Positions 21,588 through 32,566 of a DNA stretch of 64,000 nt are shown here, in pieces. The notes under the pieces were generated by a model. It saw only the letters and a list, made by a program, of their open reading frames with translations, had not been told where the DNA came from and did no database searches. The DNA lies in NCBI RefSeq assembly GCF_016802725.1, contig NC_052679.1:13125463-13189462 (forward strand), written 5' to 3'. The number at the start of each line of letters is the position of its first letter. The stretch's first letter is position 1. Made by a program: the position numbers and the translations under genes. The DNA comes from Solenopsis invicta (lineage: Eukaryota; Arthropoda; Insecta; Hymenoptera; Formicidae).

Positions 21588-22457
21588 AGCACGTCCAGCA
21601 GTCAAGAAATCGAATCCACAAAAAGAGGAATTACATTCAAGTTCACGAAAGAAGAAACTACAATCAAGAGTTTTAAAATTAAGAAAAGAAAACAAGAAAT
21701 TACAACAAACCGTTCGACGCCTGAGAAAAAAATTGAAGCAGCAGAAGTTGGTTACATCGGCAGTGGCAGAAGAAAATGATATCACAAACATTCGACAATT
21801 AGGCAGTAAGTTATTTTCTGGAAATTTTCAAAAATTGTTAATAATACAGATCGATGCTCTGACAAAAAATAAACATGGAAGACGATACGATATTGATTTT
21901 AAAAAATTTGCTTTATCCTTATATTTTTCGAGCCCACGTAATTATAAAAATTTAATTAAAGAATTTGCTTTGCCTTCAGTGCGTTTGCTTCAATTATTTA
22001 CCCAATTTTAGAATATCATACCAGGAATTAATGATAAAATTTTTGACGCTGTAACTCTAAAATTGAAATCATTACCGTCAATAAAAAAACCTTTTATATT
22101 ATGCGTGGACAAAATAAGTTTAAAAGCTCATTTATTTTATAATGTTTTGCGAGATGAAATTATTGGTTTTGAAGACACAGGTTCTGAAAAATGTTCGAAA
22201 CTTGCAAAAAATGCTTTAGTTGTAATGGCACGAAGTATTGCGGGAAATTGGAAGCTTCCTGTATGCTATTGTTTTATAGAAACATCATGTCGGAGCAACG
22301 TTCTAAAAGACCTAATATTTAATATTATTATAAAATTACGAACTTGTGGTGCTATAGTGCATGCTTTGGTGTCAGATATGGGGTCTAATTTTATACAGCT
22401 ATCTCGAGAACTGGGCATTTCGACACAAAATTCTACCTTCTTAGTAGATAAAGAGGA
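21588..22457 (+). pseudogene. P transposase exon 6, part 1 (coiled coil and start of catalytic region)
   Basis: After the acceptor GTTATAG at 21587 the frame encodes a Lys/Glu/Leu coiled coil (21640-21760), the KHGRRYD...FALSLYFSSP block, and from 22063 the catalytic core with its first acidic residue in the CVDK motif. It stops once in frame at 22009-22011. It continues past the LINE: the last 16 bp (22442-22457) are the LINE's target duplication, and the same frame resumes at 27523. P transposases are GTP-dependent cut-and-paste enzymes. Confidence 0.85.
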
Positions 22458-22968
22458 GGACTTCCGTTTCCGGTAGCGAGAGTGACAGTCGTGTGTTTGT
22501 AAGAGTGTTTGGTGAGAGTGTGTTTTTGAGAAGAAGAAGGGCAGGATTGGAGTGTGAGGGGGTGAGGGGACGGAGAAGTAGCAGGTGGAGTTGGGAGAAT
22601 AAGGGATAGGACAGCGGTAAAGGAATAGGGATACAGGAGTGATAGTAGGGTTGGGACGGGACTTAGAGGTTAGAAGGGATAGTAGGTATAGAGAAAAGAG
22701 AGGAAGCAGAAAAGAGGGAGGGTAGCGACATCGGGCGGTAGAAGTGAGAAGCATAGCAGGAGAGAGTTAGTGCAGTCGCGGGAAATTTTGAATTGGTGTA
22801 ATCTACTGAGTATCCAATATAATATCTTAACATATAATTTGGTATTTTTACACTTCCTAAACTTAATTGATTTGCTTTCTTAGATTAAAAGTGATAATCT
22901 TAAATATAAAAAAGTCATTCTAGTAAATATTTTAAATAGGAAAATTGGCAGGTTAGAAGAAAGACGAG

Positions 22969-23920
22969 ATGGAGGAAGGAAAGAAGGGAGGGAAAGAGAG
23001 GGAAAAGGAAGTAGAGGGGAACGGAGAGGAAAAGAGAAGAGTAGGAAGGCCGAGCAAGGCAGAAAGTCTTATGAGGGAAAGATCAAATAGTGCGCCACTG
23101 CTAGAATTGTTGAAGAGAGGAGAGAAAAGGAAGGGTGAACAGGGGGAGGAGAGTAGAGGAGGGAGAAATCTTTAGGAGGAGCAATATGGTAAAGAGATCG
23201 CCGGTAAGACAAGAAGAAGGAGGGCTAAGGGAGCTGTTACGGGAGGTGAGGGAAGGTTTTAAAGAAATGAAAAGTGAATTGAGAGAATTGAGGGACGGTA
23301 GAGAGGAGATGAGGGAATGGATGGAGGAAATGAGGAAAAGAGTAGACAATTTGGAGAGAAGAGTGGAGGATATAGAGAAAGGTAGGGGAAGGGCGGAGAA
23401 GGTGACGGGAGGAAGGGAGAAGGATAAAGTAGAAGAGATAGAGCAGATGCAGATAAGAGGAAAGAGTGAAACGAAGGAACTAGAAGAAAGGATGAGGAGA
23501 CTAGAATTAGAAAGGGAAAAGGGGGAAAGGGAGAAGAAGGAAAAGGAATATAATTATAAAGGGGGTAAGAGTAAAGGAGGAGGGAAAGGAGGAATTAAAA
23601 AGAGAGATTGAAAAGATAGTAGAGGCAACGGGGGTGGTAGCGAGAGTGGAAGGGGTGAGGAGGATAGGGAATAAAGATAAAGATAAAGATAAGGGGGAGG
23701 GATCATGGTATGGGTGAGATTAGCGAGTGTGAGGGAGAAAATTGATGTGATGAAGGGAAAGATGAAGCTGAGGGATAGGAAGGAGTGGATCGTGGACGAC
23801 TTGACGGAAAAAGAGAGAAGGGTAGAGTGGTGGATAAAGAGGGAAGCAGAAAGGAATAGAAGAAAAGGAAAGAAGGTAAGAGTAGGATATATGAAAATGT
23901 GGATTGAGGATAAATAGTGG
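22969..23920 (+). pseudogene. LINE ORF1-like region
   Basis: The ATG at 22969 begins a Lys/Glu/Gly-rich protein (RRVGRPSKAESL near its start). The frame shifts near 23160 and continues to 23611 as a long heptad coiled coil rich in Glu, Arg and Leu, as in ORF1 proteins that trimerise and bind RNA. A further piece at 23705-23917 (VRLASVREKIDVMKGK...WIVDDLTEKERRVEWW) looks like the conserved C-terminal part. Three frames are used. Confidence 0.7.
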
Positions 23921-23974
23921 ATATGGGATGAGATCAAAGATCAATTAAGGGAATGGAGGGGAAGAGATGCAAGA

Positions 23975-24880
23975 GTGGTGGAGAGAGGGGGAAAGGAGGA
24001 GAAAGGGAAAGAGGTTTTTAAAAGGGGGGGTGGGGTGGGAGAGAGGGGGAAGGATGGGAATGAGGGAAATGGAAAATATGATAAAAGGAGGAATAGAAAA
24101 AGGAGGGACAGTAAAGAATATAAAATAGGATTTTGGAATGTAGCAGGCATGGAAAATAAAGAGGAGGACTTTAGGGAGAAATTGAAGAAATGGGATGTGA
24201 TGTTTTTGAGTGAGACATGGTTACAGAAGAAAGGATGGGAGAGGGTGAAAAGATGGTTACCGAAGGGATACATTTGGGAGGTGCAAGAAGCGGGAAGAAA
24301 GAGCAAAAAAGGGAGGGCAATGGGGGGATGATTGTAGGGATTAGGGATGGGATAGAAAGAGGAAAAGAGAATAGGAAAAGGAGAGAGGTGGGTTTACAGG
24401 TGAGTAAAGTCAAATTAGGGGGAGAATGGTGGAAACTAGTGGGTGTATACGTGAATGGGGATTTAGAGGAAAAAACGAGACAATTAAGAGAGTGGATGGA
24501 GGAGAGAGAGGAGGGGGGAAGTATATTAATAGGGGGGATTTTAATGCGAGAACGGGTAGAGAGGGGGGAGGTATAGGAGAGGAGGAAGAAGGAGGGGTAG
24601 GGGAAAGAGAGAGAAATTCAAAAGATGGGAAGATGAATGGAGAGGGAAAGAAATTGTGTGGTTTTTAAAGGAATTAGGATGGTCAATTCTGAACGGATGT
24701 ATAAAGGGAGATGAGGAGGGAGAATGGACATATACTGGAGGGAAGGGGGGGACTGTAATTGACTATGTAATCGGAAATGAGGATACGAGAGGTAAAGTGG
24801 TAAAGATGAAGGTGGAAGACTGGGTGGACTCGGATCATCAGCCATTAACTGTGTACATAAAGGGGGGAGGAAGGAGGAGG
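23975..24880 (+). pseudogene. LINE AP-type endonuclease domain
   Basis: It recognises and nicks target DNA. Pieces in several frames carry the expected motifs in order: KIGFWNVAGM (about 24123), FLSETWL (about 24204), GVYVNGD (about 24440), GDFNAR (24536-24556, spanning a frame change), the GTVIDYVIGN block (24750) and SDHQPL (24830). Frameshifts lie between most of these. No separate start codon clearly marks ORF2, so ORF1 and ORF2 may once have been joined or overlapped. Confidence 0.8.
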
Positions 24881-25238
24881 AAAGGATTAGGAAAGGGAAA
24901 GGAAGAGAAAGAAGAGGGGTGTAGACGGAAGAGGGAAGGAAGAAATTTGAGGAATACATGGGCAAGAGGGATAATGTTTCGGAGGTGATTGAGGAGGATT
25001 GGAGGAAATTGAAAAAGAGAGTGGAAGGAGCATTGGAAAGAGTAGAGAGAGAAGAGAAAAAGGTGCGGAGAGGATGGTGGGATATAGAATGTAGGAATAT
25101 GAAAAGAGAAGTAAGGGAAGAGTTTAAAAAGTGGAAGAAAAGAGGAGGGAATGGGGAGAAATATAAGGAGATGAGGAAAGGATATAGAGAACATTGTAAG
25201 GAAAGGAAAAGAAGGAAAGAGAAAGATGGGAGAAAGAA

Positions 25239-26420
25239 TTGGAAAGTGTAAAAACGGAAGGGGATGTTTGGAGGGTAGTAAATAGGGGGAGGAGAAAGAG
25301 AAAGAGAGTCACGGAAGGGATCGAAATGAGGGAATGGGAGGGACACTTTAGAAAGGTGTTGGGGGGAGTAGAGTGGAGGGTGAGAGGGGAGGTGAGGGGA
25401 AGAGAAGGAGTGGAAGATGATATCAGTAGGGAAGAAATAGCAAGGGCTGTAAGTAAACTGAAGGAGGGAAAAGCGGCAGGAGGGGATGGTATCGTAAATG
25501 AAGTATGGAAATATGGGGGAAAAGAAATAAAGGAATGGCTATGGGAAATATGTGACAGAGTGTGGAGAGGAGAGGGGTTGCCGGAGGAGTGGAGGGAGGG
25601 GTGGTAGTGCCGATAGTGAAAAAGGGGGAAGGGGAGAGGGTTGAAGAATATAGAGGGATCACGCTAACGCAGACGGCATACAAGGTGTACGCAGCGGTAC
25701 TTGCGGAGAGATTGAGGGAGGAGGTGGAGAGGAAAGAGATACTCCCACCGAGTCAAACGGGGTTTAGGAGAGGGGTAGGCACAATTGATCAGATCTACGT
25801 GCTGAATTATATGATAAACAAGAGGGTGGCAGTAAGGAAAGGCAAGATGGTAGTGCTATATATAGACCTGAAAGCCGCGTTTGACTCGGTGGATAGGGAA
25901 ATCCTCATACAGATGATGAGGGACAGGGGAGTTAGAGAAAGCTTGGTCGTGAGGTGCGAGGAGATACTGGAGGAGACCCTAAGTAGAGTGAGGGTGGGGG
26001 AAAAGGTAGGGGAAAACTTTTGGACGGGGAAAGGGGTGAGACAGGGGTGCCCTCTGAGCACCCTGCTTATTCACGATACTGCTGGCGGATTTGGATGAGG
26101 AGTTAGAGAGGGAGGGATGGGGAGGAGTAAGGGTAAAGGGAAGGAAAATATACTCGCTAGCGTATGCAGATGATGTGGCAGTGGTTGCAGAGGAGGAGAC
26201 AGGGATGAAAGGGATGATTAAGGCATTAGAAAGATACATAGAACGGAAGGGACTAGAGGTCAATGTAGAAAAGACGAAAATAATGAGGTGTAGAAGGGGA
26301 GGCGGAAGACAGAAAAAGATGGTGTGGAAATGGAAAGGAAGAGAGATAGAAGAGGTGAGAAAATACAAATACCTAGGGTATGTAATGATGGCAAATGGGG
26401 GTCAGAAAGAACATATAGAG
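25239..26420 (+). pseudogene. LINE reverse transcriptase
   Basis: The palm and finger motifs are present: VPIVKKGEG, YRGITLTQTAYKVYA, SQTGFRRGVGTIDQI, LYIDLKAAFDSVDR (about 25858), GVRQGCPLS (about 26034), and YADD at 26163-26174. A one-base shift near 26070 separates the GCPLS and YADD parts, and another near 25600 separates the N-terminal piece. The catalytic aspartates are all there, so decay is by frameshift and not by loss. Confidence 0.9.
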
Positions 26421-27387
26421 GAGAGAGTTAACAAGGGAGCAGTGGTGATGAGAGAAGTATGGGGAATAGGAAAGAGGATATTTGGAAAGAACTGGGCTAG
26501 AAGGATGTGGTTATTTGATAGGTTGGTATGGACGGTGGTTAGCTATGGGGCAGAAATTTGGGGGTGGAAAGAAAGGGAAAAGGTAGAGAGGATACAGGAC
26601 AGGTTCTTGAAGTGGATTGTGGGGGTTGGGAGGTACACGCCGGGGTACATGGTGAGGGAGGAAATGCAGAGGGAAAAGTTAAGGGGGAGGGCAGGGTTGA
26701 GGGCATGGAGCTATGAAAAGAAACTGGGAGAAGGAGGAGGAGGAGAGCTGGCGAGGTTGTGTTTGGAGGAAATGAGAGACAGGGCGAAGGTAGGAAAAGT
26801 AGTGGGTAAATGGGAAGAGGAAAGGAGAGACTTTTACGAGGAGAAGAGCTGGAACCTAACTGAGATAGAAAAGATGAGAGAGGGGGGAGAGCTGAGGGGG
26901 GGAAAAGGTAGTGGCAAGAGAGAGAAGGTGGCAGGAGGAGGAAAGATGGGAGAAAATTAGGGGCTCGAGATATAACTTATGGTATGGTAGGGTGAAAGGT
27001 AAGGGGGTGCCAGAGTACCTAAAGAAGCGATGGAAGGAACAAAGATGGCAGAGAGTGGCGAAGTTTAGGTTAGGAGACGGGATGATGGGGAATAGATATT
27101 GGGAAGGGGATGAAGAAAGGAAGTGTAGGATATGTGGAGGGGGAATGGAAACTTGGGAGCACGTATGGGAGGAATGCACGAATTGGGGGGTTGAAAAAGG
27201 ATGGCAGGAGATGGTGGATGAAGTTTTGGGAGAAGATGGGGAGGGAGAGATTTGGATGAGGAGATTAGAGGAGATGAGGGAGGGAGGAGAGTGGTTGGGT
27301 GTGAATGAGAGTGTGGAAGGAAGAGAGGAAAATGCGGCGGAAACGGAGGTCCGGAGAATGAGTGTGGATGTATGGATGGATGAATGA
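26420..27387 (+). pseudogene. LINE C-terminal region with CCHC zinc knuckle
   Basis: It continues from the RT thumb (WARRMWLFDRLVWTVVSYGAEIWGW) to a knuckle CRICGGGMETWEHVWEEC at about 27125-27178 (C-x2-C-x7-H-x4-C) typical of the C-termini of R1/Jockey-like proteins. One frameshift near 26940. The frame ends at 27387, followed by a 119-bp 3' tail. Confidence 0.8.
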
Positions 27388-27522
27388 TCTTTCTCTCTCT
27401 CTCAGGTGTTGGATGGGATGCGAGGAATAAAATTGCGAAGTTTAAATTTTGTAAGCGGAGCGGAGGTCCGCAGTGTACTCCGCAAGGAATAAAGTACCTT
27501 TATATATAGTAGATAAAGAGGA

Positions 27523-28405
27523 AGTATTTTATATTTTTGATACTCCTCATTTAATAAAAGCTATACGCAATATTTTATTAAAATATAATTTTGAATTTAA
27601 TAATAAAAAAGCTTCTTGAGCTGATGTTGTCGAATTTTACAATAGAGACAGCAAACAATGGATGAAAATGGCTTTTAAGTTATCCAAGCATCATGTAGAA
27701 CCGAATAATTTTCACAAAATGAAGGTGAAATTTGCTGCCCAAATATTCAGTAATCGAGTGGCTGTTGGCATGTGCACACAAATGTCTTGCTGTTTGCTTT
27801 CGAGTGAAGCTGTTGGCACGATAGATTTAATTGATCATTTCGACAAATTGTTTGATATTTTAAATTCCTCAAGTGTACATAATCCGAAAGAATATGGTAA
27901 AGTTTTTACTGGAAGTGAGAAACAAATACAATTTTTAGACAAAATGTTATGTTTCATAAAACATATTAATGTTGTTAACGCCAACGGTGTGCGCGTGAAA
28001 GTTAAATGTTTTCAATCCTGACAGATCACAATTAGAAGCTTAATGCAATTATGGAATAGATTAAAATCTTACAATTTTCCTTTTCTTCAAACACGTCGAA
28101 TAAATCAAGATTGCTTAGAAAATTTCTTTGGTACTATAAGGCAACAAGGTGGTAATTGTTTGAATCCAACAGCTATACAGTTTTAACGTGCTTTTAAAAA
28201 ACTTTTTAGCGTGAAATTTTTACAATACTCAGATGCACAGAATTGTAGCGAAAATAAAGATGAAATATTAAATGTTATTAGTAGCAAAACACCTATTTTA
28301 TTGAATGTATAGAAATTATGTCATCTCCGCCGCTTAAAATTTTATATATCCCAAATCATGATTACTGTGCTATGGATCTGTCAGAGGAAAATGCATTTAA
28401 ATATA
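27523..28405 (+). pseudogene. P transposase exon 6, part 2
   Basis: It resumes the frame left at 22457: FDTPHLIKAIRN, then KMKVKFAAQIFS and the late block ENFFGTIRQQGG...NPTAIQF..AFKKLF that is diagnostic of P/THAP9 transposases. In-frame stops lie at 27617-27619, 28019-28021, 28184-28186 and 28311-28313, with a frameshift after the last. It is interrupted at 28405 by the hairpin MITE. Confidence 0.88.
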
Positions 28406-28868
28406 CAGGGTGTCAGGTAACGATCGCCCGTGGTTTCGTGGATTGATAAATCAAGTAAAACTGAGTAGAAAAGTCCTTTACCACTTTTTAATATTTGCCA
28501 TAGTTAACGAAATAAAAATTAATAAAGCCTGCGAATAAGCGCGTATCACCGCGCGCAAGGACCGCCCGCCGGTCGCCGAGACGTAGGCAGCCGCGGCTGT
28601 AGGCGCGGCGCTGTGCGGTGAGGAAGGAAAAGCAGTAGCTGTTTTTCCCTCCTCACCGCACAGCGCCGCGCCTACAGCCGCGGCTGCCTACGTCTCGGCG
28701 ACCGGCGGGCGGTCCTTGCGCGCGGTGATACGCGCTTATTCGCAGACTTTATTAATTTTTATTTCATTAACTATGGCAAATATTAAAAAATGGTAAAGGA
28801 CTTTTCTGCTCAGTTTTACTTGATCTATCAATCCACGAAACCACGGGCGATCGTTACCTGACACCCTG
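28406..28868. mobile_element. 463-bp hairpin MITE with TA duplication
   Basis: Arms of about 225 bp beginning CAGGGTGTCAGGTAACGATC are nearly perfect inverses around a short spacer near 28630-28645. The inner arms are very GC-rich (CGGCGCTGTGCGGTGAGG). TA flanks it (28404-28405 and 28869-28870). Deleting it with one TA restores the P reading frame exactly, proving the boundaries. A Tc1/mariner-type enzyme is the likely mover. Confidence 0.93.
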
Positions 28869-28870
28869 TA

Positions 28871-29312
28871 TATGCGGATATTTAATCAAAAAATGTATCG
28901 AAAATCATTCATGTCATGCATGTATAGAATATATAAATGAAAATAAGACTATATTAGATGATACTACTTTATATTGTTCTTTTAGAAGTTATGTTAATGA
29001 ACAGCACAATCAATTTGGAAATTTGCACGTAGCAAACAATAATTTTTGTTCTTAGATACATAAATTGGAAAAAATCTTTGTAACAAATTTTAAAAATAAT
29101 TGTTTTAAAAAAAATATTGGCGGCTATTTATATCAATTTGCGCAAACTGTCGTTTTTGAACCGCCATGTCCAGCTTTTCTTGTAGATTTTTTGATAAAAC
29201 TGTTTCTACGTATGCGTATTTATTATACATTATCTGACCATAATAAATCTTGTAAAAGTGTAAGTAAAAAGAATATGAAACTTGTAAATATTTTACATCT
29301 TTTAACAATTTT
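28871..29312 (+). pseudogene. P transposase exon 6, C-terminal part
   Basis: It continues the transposase after the MITE: CGYLIKKC, then NFKNNCFKKNIGGYLYQ and FLIKLFLRMRIYYTLSDHNKS, the usual P C-terminus. A stop at about 29055 interrupts it. The natural end is near 29310. The ORF extending to 29490 reads on into AT-rich 3' sequence and is not coding. Confidence 0.8.
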
Positions 29313-29618
29313 TATTCTAATTTCATTATTTTTATATATTCACAATCTTATTTTTATAATATGCATATTTGTGTTAACTATTTCTTGCATTCTTGCTTTG
29401 CATTACATATTTATATTAAATAAATGCATGCGTTTTTCTTTCTTTTTTTCTCTACCATATCTGTTATTCATACTGAGGTGGACCGAGTAGCTGAGGTATG
29501 AACAATTGATAGAAGTGAAAAAGGAATTAAAAGTTTATTTTATTGCATGTTGTGTGCTGCGATATACGTATAATACATGATATAGTTTATTAAATATGTA
29601 TATTTATATAATTATATA

Positions 29619-30627
29619 GGGGAGATTGGGGCAAATCGTTAGACCTTTGTTTCTTTTGTGTCTCCTGAATCCTATGTTAATTAAAATAAAACATAAGCCG
29701 GTTTGAAAGGTTGAACCTTCCCTTTCACAATGCCGATATAAATAGAACATGAAAATGTATTTGCTTTAAAGTACATATAAAAATGTCGACCAATGTCAAG
29801 AATTAAGAATACCCCCAAGCCCGGGTAATTCGTAACTAGTCCGGGAATATTCCGAAATTTGTATTTTAAGTTGAAAGTCTGTAAAAAAACTGTTGTTAAG
29901 ACTTTCTTTTATTTAAAAAAGGATGTAGGTATACAAAAAACAAATGCAAACATACACGTTCGCATGTTCTTTTATGCCATTGGTGTGACAGATTTTTTAA
30001 CCTCACAAGTGTCAAACTTTAACGCTTTATAACTTTTTACCTGCTTAAGAGCGACGATTTTATATTCATATTCATGTTCTATGTACTAAAAGACACAATA
30101 TTATCATGTTTGAACTAAATCAATGAAGAACTTTACCTCAATGTTTAACTCTGCGTAGCGCAGTCGTTCGTAACACAGCCGAAGGGTTAGGGTTACCCAA
30201 CTTAGGTTAGGCGCTGCAATCAGTATTAACGAATCGCCCCGGTGCTCGGTATTATGAATAGCCCCAACATCAACTGTGCGCATTATTGCGTATAATCGAC
30301 AAAAATAGACATCACACAGTAAAAAGTAAACACAAAATGTTTCAAATACGTTCAACTGAACACGTTACATTCAAAGTTTTCAAAAAAACCTTATTATCTT
30401 ATTTAAATTTCGAAGAAATGCCGACTATCAGAAATTACTTCGACTGTCGCAAAACACATTTTTCACTACTACGACTTCAATATGACGCCGTTACCAAAAA
30501 TCTTTGTTAGCAACATCGTTACATTAGGACGTGTTTACAGTGTTTAAAGTAAATTTTTAATATGTACCCATAATAAGATATTTCCAATTATCGAATTACC
30601 CCGTCTAACGATTTGCCCCGGTCTCCC
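29619..30627. mobile_element. GGGGAGACC element, copy 2 (inverted relative to copy 1)
   Basis: The ends GGGGAGATTGGGGCAAATCG and (reversed) GGGAGACCGGGGCAAATCG sit in the 3' part of the P element, flanked by TA. It is about 1009 bp and aligns over its whole length with copy 1, giving the empty site for the CCCACATAG insertion. The open frames (30104-30355 and others) are shared by both copies but run in both directions and are not convincing genes. Confidence 0.85.
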
Positions 30628-31640
30628 TTAATTGTTGGTAATTTTAAATTATTTCTGTAAGACTGAATATTCAAGCCAAGACAAGAACTGAATAGAACAA
30701 TTAAATTAAACTTGTGAGCGTAAAAAGATTGATAAATTAAACTTTTTGTAATTAATAATATAAAGTATTTCTCTTTCTTTTTTTCTTTACTTCTCTGATT
30801 CATACTGAAATGGGTTGAGTAGCTGAGGTATGGGCAATTGATAGAGTTGAAAAAGGAAGAGTTACAACTTTACAATTTGTGGCTTACAACATTAATATTA
30901 TATAATAAATATTAAAGTAATTATAACTTTATAGTTTTATAAATATCATAAGTTTTAAAGAATGTTATATTGCGTACATTGGTTACTTTACTGAATTATA
31001 TCAGTTTTGTATTTTTAACAGTATTTACAATGATTTATATTAAAGATAATTGTAATTATATTAACATTTATTTTAATTTTGTAATTTAATAAGCGAAATG
31101 TTGATACGTAAATGTTATTGTATTGTATTAAAATACTTATTTGTATTAATTTACTATTTTTTAACAATGTTAAATAATTAATGGTAATACGAACATAAGC
31201 TTGCGGATAATTATATAATAATAAATTTAATCAAAATTACTAATTGTAACTTATTATTTTGTAATGAAATGTACTTACTTTTGTTGGTTTTTAATTGTAA
31301 AAAAAATATTTATTATAAAATATATAATATTCATAACAGTATATTTATTGGTTAATATATTTATTTTATTTGATAAATATTCTATTAAAATGTTTTTCAT
31401 AATTCCTTTATTAATTTCTTTATTTTCATAATTCCTAAATTATTAAATATATTAAAATATGAATATAAAATTTTTTTTGCTAAATGCAATATGCAATATT
31501 ACATAATTATATGTTATTATTCATTAATATATGTAAAACATTTTGCAATTTTTTTACTTTTTCTTGTTTTACGTTATGAACAATTTGATTTGCATGTTTC
31601 TTATTAAATCTTATTTATTTTAGCAATGACTTGAAAAAAG
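30628..31640. other. 3' non-coding part of the P element
   Basis: AT-rich sequence with no open frame of interest. A TCTCTGATTCATACTGAAATGGGTTGAGTAGCTGAGGTATG stretch near 30793 nearly repeats 29461-29501, suggesting a short duplication flanking the GGGGAGATT insertion. The inverted-end region of the P element begins near 31640. Confidence 0.5.
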
Positions 31641-31951
31641 AGAGAAAATGAAACATAGGAGAAAGAGTGAGAAGAAAGTATAGATGGCGGTACTGTATGT
31701 ACTTGCTGACTTCGCGCATGCGAACTTCATTTTGCGCTTCATACATATCAAAGGTGCCGACACAGAGTTGCGCTACTGTATATACTGTGTTTTTGGTGCA
31801 GGAATCCTGATCGATTTGGATTACTTTCTTTTTTAACCGGTTTTAATCGCACATTTTTTTCATATTATATTTTTTAATAAAATGAATTTTTAATCAAATG
31901 TTTTAACTTCTGGCATGATTTTTTTTCATCCTTTCAGTCCATTAAATGATT

Positions 31952-32268
31952 CCTGGGAAATGATAATGGAATCAATGTCAAATTGACATCAATTTAACAT
32001 CGAAATCATTTCGACGTCAAATTGACATCAATTTGACATCAAAATCATTTCAATATTGATTTGATATAAGTCATTTCTCGTTGAGTTATAATACCGAAAG
32101 GATGTTAATATTATTTATTAAATGTTTTATACAAGTTGATATTGATATCCAAATGGTATTGAAATTTGAACATATTAACATCAATGTCGACGTCAAATTT
32201 GATCTCATTTGGACCGCCAAAATGACGTCAATTTGACGTCGATCCGACCTATTATTTCTCCCTGGGTC
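31952..32268. repeat. MITE-like block of GACGTCAAATTGACATCAA motifs
   Basis: Motifs ATTGACATCAATTTGACATC recur in direct and inverted order. The edges CCTGGGAAATGAT and ATTATTTCTCCCTGGG are rough inverses, so this is probably another member of the CCC-ended group. A related block lies at 42650-43091. No target duplication could be fixed. Confidence 0.5.
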
Positions 32269-32566
32269 CATACACATCGAATAATTTTTTTCTTGCTTGA
32301 ACAGCATTTTTACTTTTTCGATAGTAAAAAAGTAAAAATGCCGAAAATGCTGCTTTTTACTTTCCATATTTGATAGAGCACCAAACAAAAACTACTGCGT
32401 AGAATCAATCGAACTTTTTCACAAGCAAGCTCTACTATATCAGCTGTCAAAATATATATATAATGATTATGCAGCTTAAGTGTGAAATTGCCTTCTGTTG
32501 GGAAAAAACAAAATTACTTTCCGAACAACCCAATACATTTTAAATTAATTTGGATTCAACACTCTT

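Larger units (their letters stand above)
22458..27506 (+). mobile_element. Non-LTR retrotransposon (APE-type LINE) inserted in the P transposase
   Basis: It is flanked by a 16-bp direct repeat (TAGTAGATAAAGAGGA at 22442-22457 and 27507-27522). It contains a leader, an ORF1 coiled-coil region, an AP-endonuclease domain, reverse transcriptase and a CCHC knuckle, ending in two AATAAA-like motifs without a long poly-A. The coding strand is extremely rich in A and G. At least nine frame changes are needed to read through, so the copy is dead unless some are assembly errors in the G/A runs. The domain order suggests the I/R1/Jockey group. Confidence 0.92.
16753..31789 (+). mobile_element. P-type transposon opened by nested insertions
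   Basis: The left end is CACAGTATATATAGTAGCGC and the right end, reversed, is CACAGTATATACAGTAGCGC. TTTTTGG (7 of the expected 8 bp) flanks both ends (16746-16752 and 31790-31796). GCGCATGCG occurs just inside each end. It carries a THAP-type transposase gene in at least six exons, now a pseudogene. Inserted into it are 18345-21386 (with three more levels inside), the LINE at 22458-27506, the hairpin MITE at 28406-28868 and 29619-30627. Removing them leaves an element of about 5.4 kb. Confidence 0.9.

Noticed and set aside
24618..25346. Long minus-strand open frames (Leu/Ser/Pro/Phe-rich) across the LINE
   Set aside because: They are the antisense of a purine-rich coding strand, which has few stop codons by composition. 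The sense strand carries the endonuclease and RT motifs.
29065..29490. 141-residue ORF at the end of the P transposase
   Set aside because: Only the first 80 residues are P C-terminus. The remainder is translation of AT-rich 3' sequence.
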